Source: a virus. From it: a stretch of 62,521 nucleotides of DNA. The translations under genes were made by a program, and so were the position numbers. Positions 6,264 to 14,191 of the stretch are shown piece after piece (within the stretch, counting starts at the first letter, position 1; the number at the start of each line of letters is the position of its first letter). Below the pieces are notes generated by a model, which saw only the letters and a list, made by a program, of their open reading frames with translations, made no database searches and had not been told where the DNA came from. The stretch lies in the IMG/VR virus record IMGVR_UViG_3300044691_000265, positions 1-62,521 of that record; one strand, written 5' to 3'.

Positions 6264-6710
6264 TCAATCTTCCGGTTTAACTTTCCGGCGCGTCGTGCCG
6301 AGTTTGGCATAAATCTCGTCCATCATCTGGGTTACGTCGACCACGTCGCGCGCCGGTTCCTCGGCCGGCTTGACCGCGACCGCTTGGCGCAGCGCCACCT
6401 GCCGGGCCATCCGCAGCCGCACCAGCGCGGTATGCGCGTCGGCCAGGTCGCCCCGGACGTGCTTCAGGATCGCGGCCGGTTTCGGCATCCACTCCGACTG
6501 CTGCCGGGCAGCCCGGCACGCGCGCTCTAATGCCCAGGCCGGCAGGTGCGCCAGCGCGTCGACGTAGTCGGCCTTGTTCCTTGCCCACCACGCCCGGTTC
6601 GCCTCGTGCGCCGCCTCGCCCCGCGGCGGGTTATGCATGTCGAGCAGCCGCTGCAGCTCGTCCACCACCCGCTCGCGCGGCGCGGGCTGCAGCCATACCT
6701 CCCCGCGCAT
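6264..6710 (-). CDS. Replication-associated protein, possible helicase-loader type
   Basis: 148 residues from ATG at 6710, directly after the stop of the DUF1376 gene; a longer in-frame ORF to 6866 would overlap that gene by 146 bases. The pattern LPAWALERACRAARQQSEWM followed by PKPAAILKHV matches the W-x-P-x-x-x-E/I-L element found in small phage replication proteins and helicase-loader N-termini. I infer a role in loading or assisting the host helicase; the family was not confirmed. Confidence 0.6.
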   Translation of the reverse strand: MRGEVWLQPAPRERVVDELQRLLDMHNPPRGEAAHEANRAWWARNKADYVDALAHLPAWALERACRAARQQSEWMPKPAAILKHVRGDLADAHTALVRLRMARQVALRQAVAVKPAEEPARDVVDVTQMMDEIYAKLGTTRRKVKPED

Positions 6711-6720
6711 GATCTCGGCA

Positions 6721-7560
6721 TTAAGGCTCGTGATCGATGACGGGACCGGTTCGACGACCGTCCAGGCTTCCAGCCACTTCGGTGCCGCCCAGGTCGTCGA
6801 GATCGAATGCGCTTCGAGTTGTGTCGACGCGCCGGCCGTTTCGATTTCCTGGCCCATTTTTCGCAAACTCCAACGATTTGATGATCCACGCGATGGGTTC
6901 GACTGGCACTTCGCGTTCGCACGCGATCAACGCGGCCAACACCGCCGCTTCGCCGTATTGCTTCACCCATTTTCCGACCATCGACCGGTGGGTGTCTGGG
7001 TTCTTACCGGTGGCCCGCGCGAGTGACGCTAGACCGGCGCTGAAAGCGGTCGCCTTCAATGGTTTGTCGCCGAGGTCAAGTGTCGGTTGTTCCGCAGCAG
7101 TAGCGCCAGCTACTGGATATGTTTTATCGTCAGATAAAACAGGTGGTGGTGGTGGGCATTGATCAAGCAGTGCTTGAGCAGTGCTTGCGGTAATGCTTGG
7201 AGCATCACCTTCGGCCTCATCACGATCAGCCCAACGCGCGGCTGCAGCCCGCTCTGCCTTTAGAGTTGCCTTCTCCCGCTTTGCACCCCAGAGCAAGATT
7301 TCTTGATCGATTCTCGGGTGAATTACGAAACCGTTTTCGGTCTTAAAAAACGCTAAAATTACGTCGCGATTTTTGCGCCATTCGCCCTTGTCCATGCGCG
7401 CCGCGCGCCGGAGATGGTCGTCTTTATCGATCAGCGGGCCGCCGGTTTGCCAATAGTGCCCAATGAGCAGCAGGTACGCGCCATGCTGCGCCGCGGTCAG
7501 GTGCGCCGTGTCCCGCAGGTAGTCGCCCCAATAGATTGGCATCCAGTTTTTGGCACTCAT
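6721..7560 (-). CDS. DUF1376 (YdaU-like) phage replication protein
   Basis: 279 residues. The N-terminus (WMPIYWGDYLRDTAHLTAAQ, then HGAYLLLIGHYW) is the hallmark of the DUF1376/YdaU family, a winged-helix domain common in phage replication regions. The middle is basic and polar; the C-terminal half (near GKWVKQYGEAAVLAALIACE) is helical, like a replication-initiator or loader-binding domain. The start overlaps the stop of the HNH gene (ATGA). With no polymerase, primase or helicase found, this is the best candidate for the initiator that recruits host replication. Confidence 0.85.
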   Translation of the reverse strand: MSAKNWMPIYWGDYLRDTAHLTAAQHGAYLLLIGHYWQTGGPLIDKDDHLRRAARMDKGEWRKNRDVILAFFKTENGFVIHPRIDQEILLWGAKREKATLKAERAAAARWADRDEAEGDAPSITASTAQALLDQCPPPPPVLSDDKTYPVAGATAAEQPTLDLGDKPLKATAFSAGLASLARATGKNPDTHRSMVGKWVKQYGEAAVLAALIACEREVPVEPIAWIIKSLEFAKNGPGNRNGRRVDTTRSAFDLDDLGGTEVAGSLDGRRTGPVIDHEP

Positions 7561-8354
7561 TGGCCTGCCCCGCGGGCGCGTCGAGCCAAGTTAGAAACGC
7601 ATAGTTCAAAATCAGCCTCGTCTTCCGCTTCCTTCGCGGCGATCATCAACCCCCGAACCGGCACACCCGCCAGATAGGCTTCTTCGAGAAAATCAACACA
7701 TTTGTAGAACTTTATGCGAAATCTGCTGCGGCAGATCGCTTGCGTGTAGTACAGATCCTTCAGATATGGTTTGTCCGCCGAGCGTTTTTGGACAGCGGCA
7801 ACGGCGGGGACTTTGGAGAATGCAATATTCCAAGAGTCCGAGGTCGCTAGGTCATTGTGAAACACCAAGTACTGGCCGAACGAGGCGTCGACCGCGTCCA
7901 GTATTTCGCTGATCGACAGTTTCGCCATCCATCTGCGTATCGTCTGTTTTCCGTTTTCATTGACCCCGAAATTACTTTTCGCCTCGATGCGGTCTGCGAT
8001 GTGGCAAACCTTTTCCTCTTCCAGCGACGACAAGCCGTCGCGCCATTCCAGCATCATTTCCGATTGCTGGCGACGTTCCTCAAGTTCCTCAATTTGAGCG
8101 CGTTGGCGCTCCACGATGCTGTCATCGCTGAGCAGCCGGGCACCTTTCCCGGAGTTGCACGACTGACAAGCCGTGATCAGGTTCATGATCTCCGTCTTGC
8201 CACCCTCGGCGACCGGCTGAATGTGATCGCACTGCAGGATGACGTCCGGCGCTTTTTCGCCGCAATATTGGCAGGTGAATTTGTCCCGCTTGAAGACTTC
8301 GAACCGGAGTTTTTTGCTCAGAGGTTCGCGGGTGTGATCAGTCACGGCCGGCAC
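7557..8354 (-). CDS. HNH endonuclease with long C-terminal domain
   Basis: 265 residues. The N-terminal HNH domain is complete: CQYCG, then QCDHIQPVAEGG, then NLITACQSCNSGKG, which provides a Cys4 zinc site and the catalytic His. Residues from about 80 form a coiled coil (RQRAQIEELEERRQQSEMML), followed by a 150-residue domain I do not recognise. It overlaps the methyltransferase gene upstream by 13 bases and DUF1376 downstream by 4. It could be a homing nuclease, a DNA-processing enzyme, or the nuclease partner of the methyltransferase. Confidence 0.8.
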   Translation of the reverse strand: MPAVTDHTREPLSKKLRFEVFKRDKFTCQYCGEKAPDVILQCDHIQPVAEGGKTEIMNLITACQSCNSGKGARLLSDDSIVERQRAQIEELEERRQQSEMMLEWRDGLSSLEEEKVCHIADRIEAKSNFGVNENGKQTIRRWMAKLSISEILDAVDASFGQYLVFHNDLATSDSWNIAFSKVPAVAAVQKRSADKPYLKDLYYTQAICRSRFRIKFYKCVDFLEEAYLAGVPVRGLMIAAKEAEDEADFELCVSNLARRARGAGQ

Positions 8355-9464
8355 TCCATGAACGCGGCTATGAACGCGCTCGCGGGCCTCGGGTCGATGG
8401 CATTGCCGAAGGCGCGCAGTTTAGCCACGCGGGCGGGTATCCGAGTTCCCAGCCAGCGAACTCCGGGTGGAGGGAGCCGGCGCCATTTTCCATCGGGGCA
8501 TTCGAGATATTGGCAACCGTCAACGCTTGCGACGGCAGCGGTGAACCCCCGGCTCCGAAACTCATGCTCGGTCCACCCTTCTCCCCATCCGAGGCCCGCA
8601 GCGCCGACCACATCGCGAACACGATCTCCCGCAACGGTCGGGCATTCCGGTCCAATGTCGCTTGACTGGCCGACCTGGATTTGTGATCGCTGGCCGTGGC
8701 CGTGGCCGTCGGCCAAAGGCCGAACTCGACTACTTCCCTGATCGCCCAACCCAGATCGACCTGTCGCTTCGCGCCCTCCGGCGTCTTGCCGGTCAGCGTC
8801 GTGCTGCCGCGCTTGCGGGAGCGGCCGCCATTCGGGACTGAGGTCGTCGGCCAGAGCGCCACAGCGACCGTCCGCACCACGTCCACCAGCGGCTGGCGCC
8901 CGATCGTCCGGGTGTCGTTTGCCCTGGCTTCGTTGTTCGCGCTCTGAGTGTTCTGCGCGCTCGCCGTCATCGTCGGCCACAAACCAATAGCGATCCCTGA
9001 AATGATCCGCGCCCGCGCTCGCGGCTTCGATAGGGATTGCCCCCACGGCGTAACCCATTTCTTCCAGGTCACTTCGCACGAGATTGAGCCACCGAGACGC
9101 GCCCGCAACCTGTTCTCCAAAGACCGTTGCAGGGCGTCGCTCGGCGATAAGCCGTCGGAACTGTGGCCAGAGATGGCGGGGGGTCGTCGAAGCCGAGCTG
9201 GTCGCCGGCAACGCTGAAGGGCTGGCAGGGGCAGGAGCCGGTCCAGACGGGACGGTCGTCGGGCCAGCCCGCCGTCGCGAGCGCGAGCGCCCAGCCGCCG
9301 AGCCCGGCGAAGAAATGGACATGTCGATACCCGGCAAGGTCATCTGCTCGTACATCCACGATGCTCCGCTCGTCGACATCGCCGGCCGGGATGTGTCCGG
9401 CCGCGATCAGATTTCTCAGCCATTGAGCCGGGTAAGGGTTGATTTCGTTATAATAGACGCTCAT
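8342..9464 (-). pseudogene. DNA cytosine-5 methyltransferase, frameshifted
   Basis: Read from ATG at 9464 the protein has motif I (FFAGLGGWAL, residues 51-60) and the catalytic PCQPFS loop (Cys80), then loses frame after GFDDP. The neighbouring frame continues with RHLWPQFRRL, motif VI (FGEQV), motif VIII (FRDRYWFVA) and motif X (AFGNAI). The switch falls on six G residues (plus strand 9178-9183); five would restore one continuous protein of about 373 residues. So either the base is a sequencing error, or the gene is inactive or phase-variable. If intact it would methylate cytosine in a short DNA site, protecting phage DNA. The variable region before motif IX would set target specificity. The start overlaps the upstream stop. 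Confidence 0.85.
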
Positions 9465-9643
9465 TCGTGTGCCCGCTCGTTGAGGCGCCGCGCCCGCGCC
9501 CATTCCCGCTCGACGATCGCGGCCACGCCGGTCCAGTCGTAGGGCGGCAGATGGCCCATCGACAGGGCCGCGTCGCAGATCGACACGCGCCGTTCTTGCC
9601 AATCGGCGATCTGTTCGGCGACGACGGAGCGGCGGGCGGTCAT
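9461..9643 (-). CDS. Small hypothetical protein, 60 residues
   Basis: ATG at 9643 overlaps the stop of the PAPS-reductase-like gene, and its own stop overlaps the methyltransferase start. Starts MTARRSVVAEQIADWQERRV; Arg-rich and helical, possibly DNA-binding. Position suggests a partner in the modification operon. No family recognised. Confidence 0.55.
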   Translation of the reverse strand: MTARRSVVAEQIADWQERRVSICDAALSMGHLPPYDWTGVAAIVEREWARARRLNERAHE

Positions 9644-10443
9644 ACGCCGCACATCCCTTCGCACTCGTTCTCGAACAGGTTCAGTTGCCCGCGGTCTTCC
9701 GCATTGGAGAAATCAACCTGATCGAGCGGTTTGCGAGACCTGTGCATGAACTGCTGGCCGCGCATATTCGAGCCGCCGTTGCGGATCAGGCGGTCAGCGA
9801 CGACCGCATCCGAAAAACTGTCCGGATCGTTGATCTTCATGTCGCGCCACATCGCGTCGTCGTGGAACGGACAGCCCTTGCAAGCGCTCTTGGGCGCGGG
9901 CCGGTATTGCCGCTCTGCCATCCATTGGACGCAGTGCCGGCGGGACATCTGCTTCTCGATCAGGATGAACCGGTTGACGATGTAGCCGACTTGGCTCGGC
10001 TTCATCCGCGATGCTTCATCGGTCGAAATGCCGATCCACATCTCGGCACCACCCTTCGGGGTTTTGCCACCCAGAAGCTCACGGACCTTTCGACGGATCG
10101 GCGTCAGTTTGTATTCCTTGGTGCATTGCCGGCGCCCCATGCCGCGCTTCCCACCGGGCGAAAGCGTGAACCAAGGCACGGCGGCGATTCGCCGCCGTGG
10201 GTCGGCCGCCTGCGCCTCGATGTCGTCGCGCAGATTACCGACCGCGACGCGATACACCGGAAACGGAAGCACGCTTTCCAAATATTCGACCTGACGATAA
10301 ACGGCGTCAGGCTCCCACCCGGTATCAGCGAAAATCGCCGCGTCCGGCATTTCATCGGTCTCGCCGCGCGCCGCCATCAGTGCCAAGGTTGTCGACTGCA
10401 CGCCGGCACCGAGGGACAGTATCCGGATCTTAGGTTCACCCAT
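9640..10443 (-). CDS. PAPS-reductase-family N-type ATP pyrophosphatase
   Basis: 267 residues from ATG at 10443 (GGGGTG upstream). The PP-loop is SLGAGVQSTTLALM near residue 10, with DTGWEP after strand 2, both typical of the phage branch of the PAPS reductase/FAD synthetase superfamily. Further signatures are GRRQCTKEYKLTPIRR and a cysteine motif SACKGCPFHDD that could bind a metal or FeS centre. Such enzymes activate a substrate by adenylation; DndC, used in DNA phosphorothioation, is a relative, but no DndD/E or IscS gene is present. The role in phages is unsettled; here it lies two genes from a DNA methyltransferase. Confidence 0.8.
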   Translation of the reverse strand: MGEPKIRILSLGAGVQSTTLALMAARGETDEMPDAAIFADTGWEPDAVYRQVEYLESVLPFPVYRVAVGNLRDDIEAQAADPRRRIAAVPWFTLSPGGKRGMGRRQCTKEYKLTPIRRKVRELLGGKTPKGGAEMWIGISTDEASRMKPSQVGYIVNRFILIEKQMSRRHCVQWMAERQYRPAPKSACKGCPFHDDAMWRDMKINDPDSFSDAVVADRLIRNGGSNMRGQQFMHRSRKPLDQVDFSNAEDRGQLNLFENECEGMCGV

Positions 10444-10444
10444 T

Positions 10445-10783
10445 TCACACCCCGGCCTGTCGGCGCCCAACGAAACTCTGCGACGTGCCGGCGAACAGCC
10501 CGTCGCCCAGCGGCACCAGCCGGCCATGGCGGATCAGCACGCGCACCGTGCGCGACGGCACCGTCTGGCCGCTGTTGAAGAAGAAATGATCGTCACCAGT
10601 CTCGGTAATCTCGAACCGCACGACGCCCTCGCGCGTGATCCGATCGAGCCACTTCAATTGCGTGTCAGACAATTCTCCGGGCCGGCGCTTTCTCGATTTG
10701 CCCAGTGCGGTAGAACCAGACGGCGGCGGCGTCGGCGGCGTTGTGGCTGTCGGGTTTGACCCCGCGTCGGATGATGGCGACAT
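10445..10783 (-). CDS. Hypothetical protein, start uncertain
   Basis: The convincing part is the last 75 residues, from a TTG at 10672: SDTQLKWLDRITREGVVRFE to VGRRQAGV, which looks like a small winged domain. The full frame to ATG at 10783 adds a Pro/Thr/Ser-rich stretch that overlaps the resolvase gene by 119 bases and is probably not translated. The stop is one base before the next start, so the genes are coupled. Confidence 0.5.
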   Translation of the reverse strand: MSPSSDAGSNPTATTPPTPPPSGSTALGKSRKRRPGELSDTQLKWLDRITREGVVRFEITETGDDHFFFNSGQTVPSRTVRVLIRHGRLVPLGDGLFAGTSQSFVGRRQAGV

Positions 10784-11150
10784 TGACGGCGTCCTTCTTG
10801 GCGTGGCCGTTCCCGCACACCGCCTTGCGCACGGTCGAGACCGCGTGCCAGGTCAGCCGCGTCTCGCGGCGGTAGGCGACCAGCGACGTCAGCGCCCGCA
10901 GTCCGAGCAGGCTTTCGGTCGCGTGCTGGCCGCGGTTCTCGACGTTGGCCAGCGTCTGTTCGGCCGCGATCTCGTCCGGGGCGAACAGCGTGATCATGTC
11001 GGCCAGCCAGTCGGCGTATGAGGCGAAATACGCGCCCTCGTCCTGGCCATAGGCCGGCAGCAGCGCGGTGCCGACCCGCGGCACGGTGCCGGGCGGCCCG
11101 ACCGCCCAGCCGACCGCCGAGCCGAGGTCGAGCGCCAGCAGCCCCGCCAC
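10665..11150 (-). CDS. RuvC-like Holliday junction resolvase
   Basis: 161 residues, the usual RuvC length. The acidic catalytic residues are visible: Asp8 in LLALDLGSAVGWA, Glu64 in EIAAEQTLANV, and Asp140 in SHNAADAAAVWFY, with Asp134 or His136 beside it. It should cut four-way junctions during recombination or clear branched DNA before packaging. It is encoded in the leftward replication operon next to the PP-loop ATPase. Confidence 0.85.
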   Translation of the reverse strand: MAGLLALDLGSAVGWAVGPPGTVPRVGTALLPAYGQDEGAYFASYADWLADMITLFAPDEIAAEQTLANVENRGQHATESLLGLRALTSLVAYRRETRLTWHAVSTVRKAVCGNGHAKKDAVNVAIIRRGVKPDSHNAADAAAVWFYRTGQIEKAPARRIV

Positions 11151-11153
11151 CGG

Positions 11154-11729
11154 TCAGGTCACGACCGAGAGTTCGGCGCCCTCGGTCCGGCGCGGCTCGG
11201 CCGACGGCTTCGGCGCCAGATCCAGCACCATCGCCGACTGCGCCTTCATCCAGCCGTTGTCGAAGCAGACGTACAGTTCCGACGCCGGATCGTGCGGGTT
11301 ACTGTCGACCCGGTGCTCGCCGCGCTTGCCGGCCGCCTGGCCCGCCCGATGGGCGTTGTGCTTGGCATTGTCGCTCGCCACCTGCGGCGGCACGTCGGTG
11401 CCGAACAGGTCGAATTGGGTACCGATCGCGACATCCATCAGCTTCGCGATCCGGACGAAGTTTTCGAGATCGATCTGGCGCTTGATCGGGTCTTGCTTCG
11501 CCGCCTTCAGCACCTTCAGCATCGCGTCGATGTCGATGCCATCGGTTTTCGCGGCCTTGCACAGCGACCGGTAGCGCCCGCGCTCTTCGTCGTATGGGGC
11601 TTTAGCCACATCGACGTCGTCGGCCGCGGCCTGCAGCTTGCGGTAATAGCTGGCGATCGTCTCGGGATCTGGCCCATTACCGTTGCCGGCCGTCTGCGCC
11701 TCTTGCTTGGATTGCTTGCCACGCGCCAT
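11154..11729 (-). CDS. Hypothetical protein, distantly GapR-like N-terminus
   Basis: 191 residues. Residues about 25-95 (RKLQAAADDVDVAKAPYDEE, then CKAAKTDGIDIDAMLKVLKA) follow the helical pattern of DUF2312/GapR-type DNA-binding proteins of alphaproteobacteria, though the match is loose. The C-terminal half, with ELYVCFDNGWMKAQ, is a separate module I do not recognise. Encoded 3 bases upstream of the resolvase stop region in the same operon. A role in DNA binding is inferred. Confidence 0.6.
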   Translation of the reverse strand: MARGKQSKQEAQTAGNGNGPDPETIASYYRKLQAAADDVDVAKAPYDEERGRYRSLCKAAKTDGIDIDAMLKVLKAAKQDPIKRQIDLENFVRIAKLMDVAIGTQFDLFGTDVPPQVASDNAKHNAHRAGQAAGKRGEHRVDSNPHDPASELYVCFDNGWMKAQSAMVLDLAPKPSAEPRRTEGAELSVVT

Positions 11730-11779
11730 GGCGCTGTCTCCTGCTGGGGGGATGGCCGGGTGCCGCCGGCCGCGGGGTC

Positions 11780-12043
11780 TCAGGCGTCGAGCGCGTCGAC
11801 GATGCGGCCGATCGCCTGCAGCCGTTCGTTCAGGCCGGCGAACAGGGCTCGGGCGGCGTTCAATTCGGTCGCCATCAGCCGCAGCGCCTCGATGTCGCCC
11901 GACGAGTATTCGTAGGTCGTCCAGCGGGTCTGGCAGGCGGTACAGGTGCGGCGCCGCCGGATCGTGGTGTTGCCGGCGGGCCGGCTGTCAGTGGTGAGGC
12001 TGTTCATGCCGCCGCACTTCGGGCAGGACATCGACTTGCTCAT
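11780..12043 (-). CDS. NrdR-like zinc-ribbon protein
   Basis: 87 residues from ATG at 12043, overlapping the upstream stop. The N-terminus (MSCPKCGGMNSLTTDSRP, then RRRRTCTACQTRWTTYEY) closely follows the zinc ribbon of the repressor NrdR, including the spacing of the two CxxC pairs and the RRRR segment. The ATP-cone domain of NrdR is absent; a helical tail (LRLMATELNAARALFAGLNE) replaces it. It may bind DNA or compete with host NrdR at nucleotide-reductase promoters; this is inference. Confidence 0.7.
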   Translation of the reverse strand: MSKSMSCPKCGGMNSLTTDSRPAGNTTIRRRRTCTACQTRWTTYEYSSGDIEALRLMATELNAARALFAGLNERLQAIGRIVDALDA

Positions 12044-12324
12044 GACGGCGTGTCCCAGCCCGAGACGATCTGCGCCGTCGGCGCCTTCAGCGGCGGCCCG
12101 CGCAGCACGTCCGCCGGCCAGGCGACTTGGTCCGGCCAGTGCTCGTCGAGCCATCGGACCGCCCGGTCGAGACTCGACGTCGAGCAGCCCTTGCCGTCGC
12201 GCAGCCGGGTGAACAGCGTGTGGGTCTTCTTGCCGGTGACGAGCTTGCTCAGGCTTTCCAGCGACATGCCGGTGCCGTCGCAATAGGTCTGGGCCAGTTT
12301 GAGCAGCAGCGATGCGGTAATCAT
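12040..12324 (-). CDS. Cro-like regulatory protein
   Basis: 94 residues, first gene of the leftward replication operon and divergent from the CI-like gene. The sequence LLLKLAQTYCDGTGMSLESL with SKLVTGKKTHTLFTRLRDGK, then LDRAVRWLDEHWP, is a small helix-turn-helix pattern common in alphaproteobacterial prophages. By position it should repress or switch the divergent promoters in 12325-12411. Confidence 0.7.
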   Translation of the reverse strand: MITASLLLKLAQTYCDGTGMSLESLSKLVTGKKTHTLFTRLRDGKGCSTSSLDRAVRWLDEHWPDQVAWPADVLRGPPLKAPTAQIVSGWDTPS

Positions 12325-12411
12325 GACAGCATCGTGGTGTCAAAAAAAACAGGTGGCAAGAGCGAGATTAAATGCTAGAGTTTTAAAAACACCTAGGAGC
12401 GCATCTCAGCC
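12325..12411. promoter_or_regulatory. Divergent cro-cI control region
   Basis: 87 AT-rich bases between the Cro-like and CI-like starts. GGTGT (12336-12340) and AGGTGG (12351-12356) face ACACCT (12389-12394), giving half-site-like elements in opposite orientation. TTGACA is present on the minus strand (12337-12342) but too close to the cro start to be its -35 box. Exact promoters could not be fixed. Confidence 0.55.
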
Positions 12412-12936
12412 ATGAAACCCCATGCCCTCACCCTCATCGTCGAACGCGTCGACGCCCATCTGGCCAAGAAGGGCACGACCCGGAGTGCCGCACTGAAGGC
12501 GGCCGGCGTCGGTCCGGAGGCGATCCGGCGCATCAAGGATGGCATCCAACCGCGGTTGGACACGCTCGAAGACATCGCCGTCGCGTGCGGCTGGAACGTC
12601 GGTCAGTTACTCGGCTATGTTGAGATCGAGGTCGACGTCAGCCGGGGCAACGTGACCGGCGAGCTTGATCCAGAAGTGATGGCGGCGGCCTTGCGTGCCG
12701 TCCGCCAGGTTGTCGACCTGTTGCCGCCGGAGGTAGATCGTATCCAGGCCGAGGCCGAACTGATCACGATCGCCTATGGCTTGGTCTTGGAGTTCGTCGC
12801 TGTCGGCACGTCGGTCTCGGTCGCCGAAGCGTCCGCCACCAGACGGTTACGCCGTTGGACTGTTGCCGAATTATTGTCAATCTCGAAATCCGCGTCGGCG
12901 GAGGGGAGTAAGCGCGCCAATGCGGTGCGCAACTGA
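12412..12936 (+). CDS. CI-like repressor without peptidase domain
   Basis: 174 residues with TAGGAG 10 nt upstream. The N-terminal helix-turn-helix (ALKAAGVGPEAIRRIKDGIQ, then LDTLEDIAVACGWNVGQLLG) is typical of prophage XRE repressors. The C-terminal part is helical (EVMAAALRAVRQVVDLLPPE) and lacks the Ser-Lys S24 peptidase, so induction would not use RecA-driven self-cleavage. Divergent from the Cro-like gene, which points to maintenance of lysogeny. Confidence 0.75.
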   Translation: MKPHALTLIVERVDAHLAKKGTTRSAALKAAGVGPEAIRRIKDGIQPRLDTLEDIAVACGWNVGQLLGYVEIEVDVSRGNVTGELDPEVMAAALRAVRQVVDLLPPEVDRIQAEAELITIAYGLVLEFVAVGTSVSVAEASATRRLRRWTVAELLSISKSASAEGSKRANAVRN

Positions 12937-13149
12937 CGATGCCGAGTATCAGATCTCATGGTCTAAACGTTTCCATTGAACGACGCTTCGGTTGATGCTC
13001 GTAACACTGGTGCTGCCCTTGTGCGCCCTCGTGTTCGATTCAAATCATATTCGGTTGACAGATTCTTTACAACGCGCTAGCGATGAATTGTACCCGGCTC
13101 GTTCACGCGGGAGTTCCTCCCAAGATCCAGCACCTCCTGACAGGGCAGA

Positions 13150-13163
13150 TGTTAAATTTAACA
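13150..13163. promoter_or_regulatory. Perfect 14-bp palindrome, candidate operator
   Basis: TGTTAAATTTAACA is its own inverse and is flanked symmetrically by GGGCA and TGCCC. It lies 9 bases upstream of the TTGACG box at 13173, where a dimeric helix-turn-helix protein would control initiation. Confidence 0.5.
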
Positions 13164-13172
13164 GTTTGCCCG

Positions 13173-13202
13173 TTGACGATGGTGTTTTTTTAAACATAGA
13201 GT
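13173..13202 (+). promoter_or_regulatory. Candidate sigma70 promoter
   Basis: TTGACG (13173-13178) and TAGAGT (13197-13202) are separated by 18 bases and precede the gene at 13231. Likely start of the rightward recombination operon. Confidence 0.5.
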
Positions 13203-13230
13203 AGCGCTCGACACACACGTTGAGGGTGCC

Positions 13231-13557
13231 ATGTTGATGGATCTCACAGCCGAGCGGCCTCTATCCTCTGCCATCGTCGAGCGGGCCGAATCCGACCTGA
13301 CGTTGATTACGGCGTACCTGCGGGACCGGCTGCAGCCGCACTATCCCAAGGCGACGATCTCGATCGTCCTGCTCGGCGGGCGGGCGAGTTATTACATCGA
13401 CCCGCATGGCGATCACCGCCCGACCATCCTCTGCGGCTTCCGGGCCGCCGATGCCGAGGTCGATATGCTGCTGGACGTCCGGCCGATGACGCTCGCGGAA
13501 ATCGAACGCACGCTCGGCACCGACACCGCTTATTCGGGGAACCACCATGCCGCGTAA
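13231..13557 (+). CDS. Hypothetical protein, 108 residues
   Basis: ATG at 13231 with GAGGGTG close upstream. Contains YLRDRLQPHYPKATISIVLL, then RASYYIDPHG, a mixed alpha/beta pattern. No family recognised. First gene of the rightward operon and overlaps the next gene by 11 bases. Confidence 0.65.
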   Translation: MLMDLTAERPLSSAIVERAESDLTLITAYLRDRLQPHYPKATISIVLLGGRASYYIDPHGDHRPTILCGFRAADAEVDMLLDVRPMTLAEIERTLGTDTAYSGNHHAA

Positions 13558-13936
13558 CATCGCCGCCGAACCGGACCCGGTCGATCTCTATGTCGGGGCG
13601 CAGATCCGCAAGATCCGCACGGTCAAGGGTTTGAGCCAGGAAGTCGTCGCCGCAGCCTGCGGCGTCACGTTCCAGCAACTGCAGAAATACGAGCATGCCG
13701 GCAACCGCGTCAGTGCCAGTCGGCTGCACAAGATCGCCAAGGCGTTGCGGACCCAGATGGGCGAACTGCTGCCGCCGGTCGATTGGGACGGCCATGTCGA
13801 CGAGATTCCGGGCGGCTCGTGGAACAGCGACACCAGCAACGCGCTCTACGCCGCGATCAGCGGCCTGTCGCTCGAACAGCGCAAGGCGATGCTGCATATC
13901 GCCAAGGCGATGACGCCGGAAGCCGTGCCGGTCTGA
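13547..13936 (+). CDS. XRE-family regulator
   Basis: 129 residues. The helix-turn-helix covers about residues 14-68: VGAQIRKIRTVKGLSQEVVA, then CGVTFQQLQKYEHAGNRVSA. This exact style (GVTFQQxQKYE, NRVSASRL) is common in alphaproteobacterial chromosomes and their phages, one basis for the host guess. The C-terminus (LSLEQRKAMLHIAKAM) is a short helical dimerisation-like segment. A close relative is encoded at 16972. Confidence 0.8.
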   Translation: MPRNIAAEPDPVDLYVGAQIRKIRTVKGLSQEVVAAACGVTFQQLQKYEHAGNRVSASRLHKIAKALRTQMGELLPPVDWDGHVDEIPGGSWNSDTSNALYAAISGLSLEQRKAMLHIAKAMTPEAVPV

Positions 13937-13972
13937 CGCCACACCAAAAAACCTGACCTGGGGAGGTCTGCA

Positions 13973-14191
13973 ATGTCCGATTTGGAAGCAACCGCACGGG
14001 AATTCTGGTGCGCGTCGAGCCTGGTTCACCACAGCAAGCCCGGCAGCATCACCCGCCAGGTGGCGCTCGGCCGCCTGATCGACGGGCTCGGCCTGGCCCG
14101 GACACCCCGGATCAGCAACCGCTTCAACCTGCTGCTGGCCGAGCATGCCGGCGAACTGGGCCTGACGCATCAGCCGCGGTCGGCGTCGTGA
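13973..14191 (+). CDS. Hypothetical protein, 72 residues
   Basis: ATG at 13973 with GGGGAGG about 9 nt upstream. Contains REFWCASSLVHHS and LGLARTPRISNRFNLLLAEH, a mostly helical pattern. Its stop overlaps the start of 14188-14316. No family recognised. Confidence 0.55.
   Translation: MSDLEATAREFWCASSLVHHSKPGSITRQVALGRLIDGLGLARTPRISNRFNLLLAEHAGELGLTHQPRSAS

Larger units (their letters stand above)
12937..13230. other. Intergenic region with promoter and palindrome
   Basis: 294 bases after the repressor. A 70-codon ORF (12992-13204) has no ribosome site and reads like non-coding sequence. The region holds TTGACA at 13055-13060 (a poor -10 follows), the 14-bp palindrome 13150-13163 and a better promoter at 13173-13202. 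Confidence 0.6.

Noticed and set aside
12337-12342. TTGACA on the minus strand as cro promoter
   Set aside because: Only about 13 bases upstream of the start codon, so its -10 would fall inside the gene.
12992-13204. Plus-strand ORF of 70 codons after the repressor
   Set aside because: No ribosome site, lies over the promoter and palindrome, and the product has no protein-like pattern.
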